A stretch of 64,000 bases of DNA from Peptococcaceae bacterium UBA4068 (GCA_002382665.1 DFZA01000016.1:1-64000); one strand, 5' to 3'. Counted from the first letter of the stretch, positions 33,001 through 40,671 are shown. Made by a program: numbers and translations. Notes: generated from the sequence alone by a model not told the origin.

Positions 33001-35050
33001 TACCGGTATAATTCATATAGCTGGAGTCATTATCCGTATTGGCAAGGCAGAGAGACGAAGAAAAATCAGTTTCGCTGCGTAAGTAATAATACGAACCACC
33101 AGATTTCGTGAAAGGATCTACTGTGACCATATACGCCTTGCCCATTGTCAACTGCTCATAGTTGGCGTATACGGGTGTAGGATCGGTTACCGTATTAAAG
33201 CCGCTGATATAGTAATAATATGTCCTGATATCAAAAAGTTTATAAAACCAGTTCTGATAATAATAAGCCCTGACCCAAATCGGCTCCTGATGTGAGCCGT
33301 TAACCGTATAATATGTTGACTGCTGTGAAGTAGTACTAAGTGTCTGCGTCATGGTAATCAACGCGCCGCTCCCGGTTTGACCTGTAAGGTCGCCGGCGGC
33401 CGCACTATATTCAACATACTCAACGCAGTTGGTTTTATTCTGCTGCATGGCTTCGGTGTTATCCCATGATTCTTTAATATTAAGCCCGTTGTCGGTGTAT
33501 TCAATAATCAGACTGTCAAAGTAGAGCAGATCACCGCCACCCGAGACACCTTGAGAAATAACAGCCGCGTTAGCTACGCATAAAGGCAGTGAATAGAACT
33601 TATCACTATGGTAATCATATTTCATTGCATCCCAGACATAATTGCCGTCGTCATCCTTGGCAAATAGATCGAAATTCTGATACACGTTTGAAGTAAATGA
33701 GTCGCCATCCCAACTGTAGAGAGCAACATAGCGCGAGAGTGTGTTGCCTTGTTTTAAGTCGGCGTCAGATTGTCCGCAAAGGATAAGTACATCCTCGTCG
33801 CTGCCGGCCATGTCGCCAAAGGCGAAGGATGCGCGAACGATATTGGAGCTGCCATATTTAAGATCGAATTGTTGCGATGTGCCAAGCATTGCTGTTCCTT
33901 TGGCGCCAAACATAACCACAGCTGTTGAACCGGTATTTTGCGTCGGCCCGTAATAATATCCCCATGTAGCAGCCAAATCATCAGTTCCATCTTGATTAAC
34001 ATCGCCATTGACAAGGGACACCATGTTGGAAACAACGTCACCCTCGTGTAGATAATATGTCCAGACCACAGACCAATTGGATGCATCAAGATAGGCGGTA
34101 TCCTTATCATCAGCATCTGTTAACTGCAGTGCGTATACCATGATACGGGAGTTGCCGGCTTCTGGAACATATACTGCGACTTCGTCTAAGCCGTCACCAT
34201 TCCAGTCTCCTGTAGCAACCTGAAGATAGTTTTGCAGCTGATATGGGTTTTGGGCAAAGTTTTCAACGGATTTGTTATTATAAGTCAAATCCGGATTGCC
34301 GATATCATTTTCTGAGGTCAGCAGTGTTTTTGCATTGTCGCCGTATGTTCCGGTGGCTGCATTGCCAAAGTGCAGATAAAGTCCGCCGTTACTGCTGTAA
34401 TCAGATGTGTATACCATAACAGTTTGTGCTGACAGTGCACTGGTATTACCGTCAAAATTTCCGGCGGCTACCGAGGATAACGCATATTTAAATCCGTTTC
34501 CCAAATTGGTGGAAGCATTGCTGGCTCCGGTCAAATAGCCGTTTGCTGATATGTTATTGGCATTTATATCAGTTATAGTACCGGAGCTTATCAGGTTATA
34601 AATGCCGTCTGCGGTAGTTGTACCGCTTTTAATATTGGTAGTTGTACCGTTGCCCATGATGCTTTGAACTGTAGTTGCATCCCACTTTTCGTTACCGAAC
34701 AATACCGATTGCAAAAAATTACTATCACTGATAGTAGAATGATTTGCCGTGTTATTGCCGTTTTGCAATACACTTGTGGTACCGTACGATGAGTCAAAGC
34801 TTACTTGATTCTTGAGCCCAACCGTATAAAGCTCATATACCGGCGATATTTGTATGGTATTAGTACCATAAGGGTTATCTGTGCTTAACGCATTATAACC
34901 ATCCGGAGCGGCACCTGTATCAATACCAATAGCCGCCAGTGCATCCATGTCCGTATCGGACGTGGACGCCAGTGCGGGAATCTGCATTACAAATAGCATA
35001 CTAAAAGATAATGCTAATGCTAACGCGATACCCAAAAATTTTTCCCTCAT
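27044..35050 (-). CDS. giant S-layer-homology surface protein (2668 residues)
   Basis: A secreted, wall-attached protein. In order: signal peptide (1-29); a beta-propeller-like part with FG-GAP/calcium motifs GDWNGDGLDE (about 287) and GDVNQDGTDD (about 353); a beta-rich Ser/Thr/Gly segment at about 715-900 (SGGGIGANVSATITLGAYVS, then FTWEMEQTCTLEQTITYS); a fibronectin III-like domain (about 1013-1115); an Ig-like domain (about 1120-1213); a Big3-like domain (about 1223-1343); an MBG-like domain (about 1430-1537); six to eight InlB B-repeat-like units (about 1540-2265); a glycine linker (about 2275-2290); a domain common in clostridial SLH proteins; and three SLH repeats (about 2487-2665). 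SLH domains bind pyruvylated wall polymer. Ligand and role are unknown. Confidence 0.9.
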   Translation of the reverse strand: MREKFLGIALALALSFSMLFVMQIPALASTSDTDMDALAAIGIDTGAAPDGYNALSTDNPYGTNTIQISPVYELYTVGLKNQVSFDSSYGTTSVLQNGNNTANHSTISDSNFLQSVLFGNEKWDATTVQSIMGNGTTTNIKSGTTTADGIYNLISSGTITDINANNISANGYLTGASNASTNLGNGFKYALSSVAAGNFDGNTSALSAQTVMVYTSDYSSNGGLYLHFGNAATGTYGDNAKTLLTSENDIGNPDLTYNNKSVENFAQNPYQLQNYLQVATGDWNGDGLDEVAVYVPEAGNSRIMVYALQLTDADDKDTAYLDASNWSVVWTYYLHEGDVVSNMVSLVNGDVNQDGTDDLAATWGYYYGPTQNTGSTAVVMFGAKGTAMLGTSQQFDLKYGSSNIVRASFAFGDMAGSDEDVLILCGQSDADLKQGNTLSRYVALYSWDGDSFTSNVYQNFDLFAKDDDGNYVWDAMKYDYHSDKFYSLPLCVANAAVISQGVSGGGDLLYFDSLIIEYTDNGLNIKESWDNTEAMQQNKTNCVEYVEYSAAAGDLTGQTGSGALITMTQTLSTTSQQSTYYTVNGSHQEPIWVRAYYYQNWFYKLFDIRTYYYYISGFNTVTDPTPVYANYEQLTMGKAYMVTVDPFTKSGGSYYYLRSETDFSSSLCLANTDNDSSYMNYTGTHYYTYTDPQVLAVLASPPYFSDLLGRDDLSGSYSESTTSYSSTSGGGIGANVSATITLGAYVSYEQDIEVFGVKVASVEAEAQITAGFTWEMEQTCTLEQTITYSAAAGEDMIALYSIPMEIYQYETYVPNGSGVYKKVLTTVNIPHEASKRLMSLNEYESIAKDYSVLPSVADNVLTHDVGDPSTYPSGTDGYNVIAEYTNGAPAAVGFSSVEGGSGITQEIAMSTETRNAFTVTAAVEAKAGAGAGGFKVGVIAGAEVGAGLVLISTDGSSFSGEMQNMPIEAQPYSYGMNWRIFCYKYTNGGNSFPVVSYIVSDVQKPPMLPNDFEQDVSTTDDHSITLTWSYDKNVSGFQIYRYYDFPDGTGSYALDFVPFTAATDYDSDTGTYYFSYTDDGLSPYTEYTYQIQTVRATTPKKSIYSEPMSCRTKTEVGYPAINISGLVNGQLPIYPDADSTVTLSVDNPDSYNGLSYQWQKLIDGSWTNISGKTNDEFTISNAGIADNITYRCRVNAIYYDESTATNYYISAYSDAISTVYSKRTPTGTLTAAENVIPASGGTILDGLTTNIELHSANINHSAAPTGNVTFTITGTDYNYSETVALSTSNTTDSFDGADKYYSTASMSIASLPDGVYTVTAYYSGSRVFKDKELATGVLVIVGDGSAYRLTLSSSSNGGNSVTGFDYSDNIYPSLVSIAKDIDDNIQSTPVNNVTYRLVSSGSDDSTAFTAGSATPYVGSYTMQAVVNGDVVATQDFTIYKKTITISVEDKGNVSTSAVEENPPVIVSSDLSDVELAALKLSYTATNSAGGPATLKNTTLPGNYTVTACSSSETPAGLYNNYSITYVPGIYTIIGATYRLTAVAADYTDQSGSRTVGKVGISNASQTYADYSSETNVLLYATPEAGYQIDTWTALFNNGSTDTQVGGSTYTLKTQAQTVTVTVTFKPAEIRLFTVAQPTAGGSVTCSDDYFTSGAYVSYGAEYSFNAFPVTGYHFSKWQTLAGFITTTYNGVTNADGSNTLTIGVGTTSMTVFARFERDSYSLTLNGNIEAYYMYDDDGDLSTDPIKMKINSGSTVPGDTEITVTPKVGYQAAAGAYFTVDDTVTADNQSHAFHIIKNTVVSLDTVRNSYAVTTAAENGSIAVAIDGASASGDELTAVEGGSSVTFTAHADRGYVFDHWVKNNEDVANSTKTLTIKELGSATDVTAVFTQNTEYNVTAVVSAADRGTMHYTLYDIYGDLVDDENTLMPDTLTVYDGESIILTVSVNSGSMMEQWKVNGSNTYSTQKTYTIDDIDGDIDAVAYLKAASNYCVYFLPIGDSGSTLEATADDMSFDSGNLQAGGSTLIFSATPEDGFMVDYWTVTEGDLTTDENEELTDNDSNVIVDPTYSIDPLKQNITVRAYFTDLATNDVTLPDDSDMGISAITYVTPLLPTDDGIRDLTSESVRNGGTVMMTFTPCDGYGTDIDRLEDLLQDAVNDDASVSVEENDGVYSATIINLTQQFSLTDTDIYYNVYNISLPDGVTASSEIAAAGDTVTLTVKPNSGHKLSTLTLDNGTLNEVVSSSTLTYTFTMPATDVTVSVNFVLSGSDGDGDGGGGGGGSEQITIPVSGNQNSIDISVTVNDGIADLDLDSDALAELISGSSDNGIISFDLSSLDDVTAAVIPSDAFNVLQDSADSIDGLQISLPAGSVTFDAAAIAAIGNVGNGDVTLEASMVDTTKLTADQQALINGRPVIDLTLTVGNKVVSDFGSGNVEVSVPYSLGPNEDPDAVVVWYLNDAGVLEPVTGKYDAATKSVVFETDHFSKYIIGSLPFTDVNSDMWYFDSVSFVYANNLFCGTSDTNFSPEATMTRAMLVTVLWRIEGEPSVSGNSFTDVESSKWYTTAVAWAATNGIVSGYGNGLFGTNDLITREQTATILMNYAKHKGYDVSATADIGNYNDAESISSWAKAAMQWANAEGLINGSGNNLDPIGNSQRCQVAAILQRFIENCSK

Positions 35051-35245
35051 TAACTCTTCACTCTCCTCAAAAATTGTTTTATAATAATAGTAAAATAAAT
35101 AATAAATTAGAGATCATATGTGATATCATCATCTATATATAAAAATATATCAAAGTTAAGTATTATAATGTAAGTATATAGGTAATAAATGGTAGTTTCA
35201 ATAATATTGGAAAATAAATTTAGGATAGTTTGGAGGTTAGTTGAT

Positions 35246-35719
35246 ATGAAATATATTTGTCCATTATTAGTAGTTGAAGATATGAAGCGTTCGCGAAATT
35301 TCTACTGTCAAGTGCTAAAATGCCAAGTTATTGCCGATTTTGGCACCAATATAACATTTGCTGGTTCATTTTCGTTGCAAACAAAAGACTCATGGGCCGG
35401 CTTTATCAATAAAGAACCAAAAGATATATCTTTTAACGGCAAAGACAGTGAGTTATATTTTGAAGAAGAAGATCTAGACGTGTTTTTAACACATCTCCAG
35501 TCTTTTGCCAATATCGAGTATTTACACCAAGTTGTTGAACATCCTTGGGGTCAGCGGGTTATCCGTTTTTTTGATCCCGATCATCATATCATCGAAGTAG
35601 GCGAGGATATGTCGGTTGTCTGCCGTAGATTTTTGCAACAGGGAATGACAGTAGATCAAGTAACGGAACGAACTATGTATCCACGTAGTTTTGTCGAGTC
35701 CTGTATTAAATCAAAATAG
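35246..35719 (+). CDS. VOC (glyoxalase/bleomycin-resistance fold) protein
   Basis: A 157-residue protein. YICPLLVVEDMKRSRNFYCQVL is the classic start of a vicinal-oxygen-chelate domain. SELYFEEEDLDVFLTHLQ and WGQRVIRFFDPDHHIIEVGE complete it, with His and Glu as likely metal ligands. A C-terminal helical extension, VCRRFLQQGMTVDQVTERTMYP, is unusual for the simplest members. The substrate is unknown. The ATG at 35246 follows TGGAGG, and an upstream in-frame extension is unsupported. It stands alone with its own terminator. Confidence 0.88.
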   Translation: MKYICPLLVVEDMKRSRNFYCQVLKCQVIADFGTNITFAGSFSLQTKDSWAGFINKEPKDISFNGKDSELYFEEEDLDVFLTHLQSFANIEYLHQVVEHPWGQRVIRFFDPDHHIIEVGEDMSVVCRRFLQQGMTVDQVTERTMYPRSFVESCIKSK

Positions 35720-35734
35720 ACAAATAGTTTTTAT

Positions 35735-35772
35735 AAGATGCGGCAATTTAGTGGTCGCATCTTTTTTTTTAA
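35735..35772 (+). terminator. terminator of the VOC gene
   Basis: AAGATGCG pairs with CGCATCTT around a 13-nt loop, followed by at least nine T residues. Confidence 0.8.
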
Positions 35773-35805
35773 ATAGTCAGTCTTTTTTTAACAAGCGACA
35801 AATAC

Positions 35806-35834
35806 TTGCAAAATAATTCATATTGGATTACAAT
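35806..35834 (+). promoter_or_regulatory. promoter of the CoA-transferase gene
   Basis: TTGCAA at 35806-35811 and TACAAT at 35829-35834, 17-bp spacing. Confidence 0.65.
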
Positions 35835-35873
35835 TGCATTGTTTGTGTTTATTTACAAAATGGAGGGAATTAT

Positions 35874-37391
35874 ATGAGTTATCAGGAGAGAATTCGTTGC
35901 GCAAAATTATTGGATAAAGTGATTACTGCGGATCAAGCTGCGGCATTAATCAAAGATGGCATGATTATCGGTACGTCGGGTTTCACACCTTCCGGTTATC
36001 CAAAAGCCATTCCTTTAGCGTTGGCCAAAAAAGTTAAAGAATCCGGTGAAAAATTAAAAATCAGTTTAATGACCGGAGCGTCTGTTGGCGAGGAATTGGA
36101 CGGCGCTTTATCTGCTGCCGGTATTATTGCTCACCGCAGTCCTTATCAAACCAATACTTCGATGCGTAAATGCCTCAATTGTACTGACGGCGCCGAATTT
36201 TTTGATGCTCATTTAAGTCTGCATGCGCAAAATGTCCGTTACGGTTTTTATGGCGATATTGATATGGCAATTGTTGAAGCTTGCGCTATCACTGAAGACG
36301 GTGATATCGTTCCTACCACTTCGGTTGGCAGCACCACCTCATTTGTCCAATGCGCTAAAAAAGTTTTAATAGAGTTAAATACTATCCAACCTATCGAATT
36401 AGAAGGTATGCACGATATATACATTCCTGCCGATCCGCCTGAAAGGCAACCGATCCCGCTTGTTAAAGCAAATCAGCGTATCGGTGTTCCGTTTATTAAA
36501 TGCGGCGCTGACAAAATTGCCGGAATAGTGATCACGGATATTCCGGACGGCGTGCGCCCGCTTTCAGATCCCGATGAAACAGCGAATATTATGGCCGAGT
36601 ATATAATCTCCTTCTTGCGTAAAGAAGTCGCGGCCGGCAGATTACCGAAAAACTTACTGCCGTTGCAATCCGGCGTTGGCAACGTGGCAAATGCCGTTAT
36701 GTTCGGTCTTTCCAAATCCGAGTTTTCTGAGTTGCAGTTTTATTCCGAAGTCATTCAGGATGCCGCCTTTGATTTATTGGACAGCGGCAAATTCACGGTA
36801 GCTTCCGGCACAGCCGTAACACCCTCATCTGATTATCTGAAGAAATTTATCGATAACATTGATTTTTATAAAAAACATATTATTCTTCGTCCTCAGGAAA
36901 TCAGCAATAGTCCGGAAGTTGCTCGCCGTCTGGGTGTTATCGCCATGAATACGGCCATTGAAGCGGATATTTACGGAAATGTCAATTCAACACATATTAT
37001 GGGTACGCGTTTAATGAATGGTATCGGCGGTTCAGGAGATTTTGCCCGCAGTGCCTATCTTTCAATTTTTATGACCGGTTCGACCGCTAAAAATGGCGAT
37101 ATTTCCTGCATAGTGCCGATGTGCTCGCATGTTGATCACACAGAACACGATGTTTGCGTGATTGTCACCGAACATGGTTTGGCCGATTTACGCAATAAAT
37201 CACCGCGTGAAAGAGCATTGGAAGTAATCAATAATTGTTCGCACCCGGATTATCGTCCCATGTTGCAGGACTATTATCAAAGAGCATTAAAAGAAACAAA
37301 ACCGGGCGCTTGCCATACGCCTCATATATTAAGTGAAGCATTAAGCTGGCATGACAGATTTAATAAAACCGGCAGCATGAGAATTAAATAA
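35874..37391 (+). CDS. acetyl-CoA hydrolase/succinate-CoA transferase family protein
   Basis: A 505-residue class I CoA-transferase of the Cat1/Ach1 type, which moves CoA between acetyl-CoA (or propionyl/succinyl-CoA) and a carboxylate. Evidence: GTSGFTPSGYPKAIP near the start, LQSGVGNVANAV (oxyanion/CoA-binding glycine loop), the catalytic Glu in FYSEVIQDAAFDLL, and GIGGSGDFARSA plus IVTEHGLADLRNKSPRERA in the C-terminal half. In anaerobes it would allow acetate formation with conservation of the thioester. The ATG at 35874 with ATGGAGGG before it is preferred over an earlier in-frame start. It is monocistronic. Confidence 0.93.
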   Translation: MSYQERIRCAKLLDKVITADQAAALIKDGMIIGTSGFTPSGYPKAIPLALAKKVKESGEKLKISLMTGASVGEELDGALSAAGIIAHRSPYQTNTSMRKCLNCTDGAEFFDAHLSLHAQNVRYGFYGDIDMAIVEACAITEDGDIVPTTSVGSTTSFVQCAKKVLIELNTIQPIELEGMHDIYIPADPPERQPIPLVKANQRIGVPFIKCGADKIAGIVITDIPDGVRPLSDPDETANIMAEYIISFLRKEVAAGRLPKNLLPLQSGVGNVANAVMFGLSKSEFSELQFYSEVIQDAAFDLLDSGKFTVASGTAVTPSSDYLKKFIDNIDFYKKHIILRPQEISNSPEVARRLGVIAMNTAIEADIYGNVNSTHIMGTRLMNGIGGSGDFARSAYLSIFMTGSTAKNGDISCIVPMCSHVDHTEHDVCVIVTEHGLADLRNKSPRERALEVINNCSHPDYRPMLQDYYQRALKETKPGACHTPHILSEALSWHDRFNKTGSMRIK

Positions 37392-37400
37392 GAATATTTT

Positions 37401-37432
37401 AAAAAAAGTGCGGCAACTGCCGCACTTTTTTT
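37401..37432. terminator. bidirectional terminator between the CoA-transferase and sigF
   Basis: AAAAAAAGTGCGGCA pairs with TGCCGCACTTTTTTT around a 2-nt loop. It touches the last bases of sigF on the other strand. Confidence 0.9.
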
Positions 37433-38153
37433 ATATTATAGATTCTCTTAATTTTAACAGAGCCTGTTTTTCCAAACGTGAGACTTGTACTTGAGATAAC
37501 TGCATAATTTTTGCAACTTCGACTTGAGTTTTGTCTTCAATATAACGCATACGTAAAAGTTCAGCCAATCGCGGCGTCAGGCTATCTAGAAGATTGTTTA
37601 TTTCAATATTATTAATAATCTTCTCATTGGAATGCATATCATCAACTACTACATCACCAAGACATAATGTATCGCCATTTTTTTCAGAAACAGACTGATT
37701 CAATGACAATGGCATCTGTGTTGCCTCCGTGGCGGCAATTATTGCTTCTATTGACAGTGAAAGCTCTGCTGATAATTGATTAAGTGTTGGTTCCTGTCCA
37801 TGCTTTTGCAGCAACTGTTCGCGCTTCTTGTGAATCAATAAGGCTCTTTCTTTGAGAGTTCTGCTTATTTTAAGTGGCGAATCATCCCGAAGAAAGCGGC
37901 GAATTTCACCCATGATCATCGGCACCGCGTATGTAGAAAAACTAACCTGGTAATTAAAATCAAATTTTTCAATAGATTTAAAAAGGCCTATATAACCAAC
38001 CTGAAGTAAATCCTCGAATTCCCTGCCGCTGGCTAAAAATCGTTTGGCAATACTATAAACGAGATTTGAATTTTCTCGGATTAATTGTTCTTTGGCTGCA
38101 TTATCACCTGATTGCGCCAATTGAATCAGATGATATACCGGCTTGGCATTCAT
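37431..38153 (-). CDS. sigF: early forespore sigma factor sigma-F (SpoIIAC)
   Basis: A 240-residue sigma factor. It has region 2 (EFEDLLQVGYIGLFKSIEKFDF, FSTYAVPMIMGEIRRFLRDD), region 3 (SRTLKERALLIHKKREQLLQKHGQEPTLNQLSAEL) and region 4 HTH (TQVEVAKIMQLSQVQVSRLEKQALLKLRE). It is kept inactive by SpoIIAB and switches on the first forespore genes, including, by inference, sigG-spoIIR in this window. It is the last gene of spoIIAA-AB-AC, and its ATG overlaps the spoIIAB stop by 4 nt. Confidence 0.96.
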   Translation of the reverse strand: MNAKPVYHLIQLAQSGDNAAKEQLIRENSNLVYSIAKRFLASGREFEDLLQVGYIGLFKSIEKFDFNYQVSFSTYAVPMIMGEIRRFLRDDSPLKISRTLKERALLIHKKREQLLQKHGQEPTLNQLSAELSLSIEAIIAATEATQMPLSLNQSVSEKNGDTLCLGDVVVDDMHSNEKIINNIEINNLLDSLTPRLAELLRMRYIEDKTQVEVAKIMQLSQVQVSRLEKQALLKLRESII

Positions 38154-38605
38154 ATTGCTTGTGTTGCTTGCGCTACAGAAGCATTAAAATTTTTGCTTAA
38201 AATAACTGTAGTACCTCTGCCAACATTTGATTGCACTTCGACATTATCCATAAATGAGGTCATAAAGGCAAAACCGAGTCCCATATGTTCGCCAAGCGTA
38301 GAATATCCGGGCCGCATAGCTAATTCGATATCGTCGATGCCAATGCCGTCGTCGTGAATGCTTATAATCATTTGTTCAGCGGCCACATTCACCTTCATTT
38401 CAATCATACAGTCTTCACGTCCCCGATAGCCGTGTATTATAGAATTAGTCACTGCTTCGCTGACTGCAACTTTAATTTCATCCAGTTCCGCCATGCTGAT
38501 ATCCCGGGTAGAAATCAACGAAGATATTACGATACGCGCCAAAGAAACATTTTCACTTTTACTAAGAAATTGCATAGAAATTTTATTGTAAATATTTTCG
38601 TTCAT
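38150..38605 (-). CDS. spoIIAB: anti-sigma-F factor SpoIIAB
   Basis: A 151-residue serine kinase and anti-sigma factor of the GHKL ATPase fold. The N box EAVTNSIIHGY, the G1 box DDGIGIDD and the G2-like region GEHMGLGFAFMTSFMD are all present. It binds and inhibits sigma-F and phosphorylates SpoIIAA. The ATG at 38605 follows GGGGAGG and overlaps the spoIIAA stop by 4 nt. The upstream in-frame extension to 38629 would lie inside spoIIAA and is rejected. Confidence 0.95.
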   Translation of the reverse strand: MNENIYNKISMQFLSKSENVSLARIVISSLISTRDISMAELDEIKVAVSEAVTNSIIHGYRGREDCMIEMKVNVAAEQMIISIHDDGIGIDDIELAMRPGYSTLGEHMGLGFAFMTSFMDNVEVQSNVGRGTTVILSKNFNASVAQATQAI

Positions 38606-38958
38606 TTTTTTACCTCCCCGGTGCGCCAAAGACTTTCAGGCTTATCTATTTGGATAATTTTATCTAATCCTGATGCCAAAAGCAGTCTGTAGACATTTTC
38701 TTTAGCTCCGCTAATGGCAATTTTGCCACCCATCGCCGCCATCTGCCGATAACGGCCTAAGATAACGCCTAAACCGGAACTATCGATAAAAGTCACATCA
38801 CGCATATTTAAAAGCAAATTATGGCAATTACTAATATCCATTTTGTCCTGTAATTTTTGGCGAAAATCTCCTGCAACGGCCATATCAATTTCACCTTTAA
38901 TTTTTGCAACTAGCCAAACACTGTTGCCGTATTTTTTATTGGAAAATGAAATTTGCAT
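38602..38958 (-). CDS. spoIIAA: anti-anti-sigma factor SpoIIAA
   Basis: A 118-residue STAS-domain protein. The phosphorylated serine lies in IDSSGLGVILGRYRQM (Ser60/Ser61). In the unphosphorylated form it frees sigma-F from SpoIIAB. It heads the three-gene operon, with GGAGGAG before its ATG and a sigma-H-type promoter upstream, as in Bacillus. Confidence 0.95.
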   Translation of the reverse strand: MQISFSNKKYGNSVWLVAKIKGEIDMAVAGDFRQKLQDKMDISNCHNLLLNMRDVTFIDSSGLGVILGRYRQMAAMGGKIAISGAKENVYRLLLASGLDKIIQIDKPESLWRTGEVKK

Positions 38959-38984
38959 AATTGCTCCTCCTTTTGCTTTTGATT

Positions 38985-39011
38985 TTTCTATTTGACAAAA
39001 TTATTTCCTGC
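38985..39011 (-). promoter_or_regulatory. candidate sigma-H promoter of spoIIA with an overlapping Spo0A-like box
   Basis: On the minus strand GCAGGAAAT (39003-39011), an 11-bp spacer and ATAGAAA (38985-38991) fit the sigma-H consensus (RnAGGAWWW, N11-12, RnnGAAT) with one mismatch. TTTGTCAAA (38991-38999), one base off the Spo0A box, lies within the spacer. Another, TTTGTCGAT (39135-39143), lies upstream. Confidence 0.65.
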
Positions 39012-39162
39012 TGCGAAAATTCACAAAGAAAGTCGCAATAAGTCACAGCTAAATATCTATATCATTATCAACATTTGCCTCATTCTCTTAATTTTGGAAA
39101 GGATAGCGCAACCAATATGCGACCAAGATAAATTATCGACAAAATTAAGAGAGGAAGATTTC

Positions 39163-40452
39163 ATGAGATGGAGAAAGCAGGAAATTTATCAATATAAAGC
39201 ATATTTGCGTCGACCGCCGCTTTTTTTAATTCTTTTTTTAATAATTTTTTTAAGTTCATTCGATATTGCTTATTATGATTTTTTAGTATTACCGTCATAC
39301 CAGAGTGTAGTAAAAGGGGAATCGATTGTATTACCTGAACAAAACTATAAATTGCCAGTTATAGCTATAGAAAAAATTGGTGATTCTTCTGCCGTCAGTA
39401 GCACTGCAGCCCAACCAAATGATTTAAACAATAGTTATGAAGTGCAATTAAGTATTAACGGTATTCTTCCGTTTAAAACAATTAATGTAAAAGAACGGGA
39501 TCCTATAGATGTAATAACGGGTGGTCATTCAATAGGTGTTTTGTTACAGACTGACGGTGTTACAGTAGTAGGAATTTCTGCGGTAATAGATAAGGATAAA
39601 CAACCATGTTATCCGGCAGGGGAAGCTGGTATAAAAGTCGGTGATTTTATCACCAGTATTAATAATCAAAAAATCCATACTAACGAACAAATAGCAACTA
39701 TTATTAATAAAGCAGGAACACAAAATCAAAAATGTGTAATCAAATATATTCGTAATAATAAAGAATATGAAACAACTATTACTCCATTACATTGTATGGA
39801 TACAAATAGTTTTAGAATAGGCCTTTATGTTAGAGATAATACAGCCGGTGTAGGCACGCTAACTTTTTATGATCCGGATACCGAAATATATGGAGCGTTA
39901 GGTCATAGCGTTTCCGATTTAGAGCACGGTGTTAAAGGTAAAGAAAAGGGCGTAATTGTCAGAGCTTCAATTCAAAGCATCAAGATAGGCATCAAAGGTA
40001 CTCCCGGTGAAAAAATTGGTGTTTTCGTTAATGATGAATGGAGAGGTAATATCGCCATGAATGGTACTTTTGGGATTTTTGGATCATTAGAGCAGGAAGT
40101 TGATAATAATATATTGCCTGATCAATTGGAAGTAGCGACAATATCACAGGTTAAAACCGGCGCTGCCAAAATGTATACGGTTATAGATGGTGAGAAAATA
40201 GAATCTTTTAATATAAATATCGTTAAATTAATGCCAAATTATAAATCAGCCGGTAAAGGTATGATTATAGAAGTTGTAGATAAAGACTTACTATCTAAAA
40301 CGGGCGGAATTATTCAAGGAATGAGCGGTAGTCCGATAGTTCAGAATGGTAAATTGGTAGGAGCCGTCAGTCATGTATTTGTTAATGATCCCACTCGCGG
40401 TTATGCTTGTTTTAGCGAATGGATGATTGAAGAGGCCGGATTAATCGACTAA
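39163..40452 (+). CDS. spoIVB: SpoIVB signalling serine peptidase
   Basis: A 429-residue forespore-secreted protease that activates pro-sigma-K processing. It has an N-terminal membrane anchor (about residues 17-40), then a PDZ domain (about 150-225: GVTVVGISAVIDKD...GEAGIKVGDFITSINNQKI) and the S55 peptidase domain with His in YGALGHSVSD (about 247) and Ser in QGMSGSPIVQNGKLVGAVSH (about 388). The ATG at 39163 follows GAGAGGAAG; the open frame extends to 38992 but would overlap the spoIIA promoter. It is divergent from spoIIAA and precedes spo0A, as in many spore formers. Confidence 0.95.
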   Translation: MRWRKQEIYQYKAYLRRPPLFLILFLIIFLSSFDIAYYDFLVLPSYQSVVKGESIVLPEQNYKLPVIAIEKIGDSSAVSSTAAQPNDLNNSYEVQLSINGILPFKTINVKERDPIDVITGGHSIGVLLQTDGVTVVGISAVIDKDKQPCYPAGEAGIKVGDFITSINNQKIHTNEQIATIINKAGTQNQKCVIKYIRNNKEYETTITPLHCMDTNSFRIGLYVRDNTAGVGTLTFYDPDTEIYGALGHSVSDLEHGVKGKEKGVIVRASIQSIKIGIKGTPGEKIGVFVNDEWRGNIAMNGTFGIFGSLEQEVDNNILPDQLEVATISQVKTGAAKMYTVIDGEKIESFNINIVKLMPNYKSAGKGMIIEVVDKDLLSKTGGIIQGMSGSPIVQNGKLVGAVSHVFVNDPTRGYACFSEWMIEEAGLID

Positions 40453-40463
40453 TTATTATATAA

Positions 40464-40502
40464 TTCGACAAATTTCCCCCTTTTTAAGGGATATTTGTCG
40501 TA
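40464..40502 (+). promoter_or_regulatory. two inverted Spo0A boxes upstream of spo0A
   Basis: TTCGACAAA at 40464-40472 is the exact reverse complement of the Spo0A box TTTGTCGAA. TTTGTCGTA at 40494-40502 has one mismatch. Together they also form a hairpin with the central CCCCTTTTTAAGGG, so a weak terminator role for spoIVB is possible too. Confidence 0.65.
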
Positions 40503-40532
40503 ACAAAACCCAAGCTAAAAGCCGATATTATG

Positions 40533-40559
40533 GCAGGAATACCATATATTTTAGCGAAA
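40533..40559 (+). promoter_or_regulatory. candidate sigma-H promoter of spo0A
   Basis: GCAGGAATA at 40533-40541, an 11-bp spacer and AGCGAAA at 40553-40559. The layout is the same as the spoIIA promoter, 30 bp downstream of the Spo0A boxes. Confidence 0.65.
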
Positions 40560-40671
40560 AAGTTTTATCATAAAAGATTTATTAAATTTAATATAGTTTA
40601 ATTAAAGGGAGGGAAGAATTTATAATATTTTGTTCTATAAATAAAAATTTGAAGGAAAGCGGGATAGATAA

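Noticed and set aside
29000..34800. Many open frames on both strands inside the S-layer gene
   Set aside because: They are shadows in repetitive coding sequence without start signals or recognisable domains. The long minus-strand frame has a signal peptide, domains and SLH repeats.
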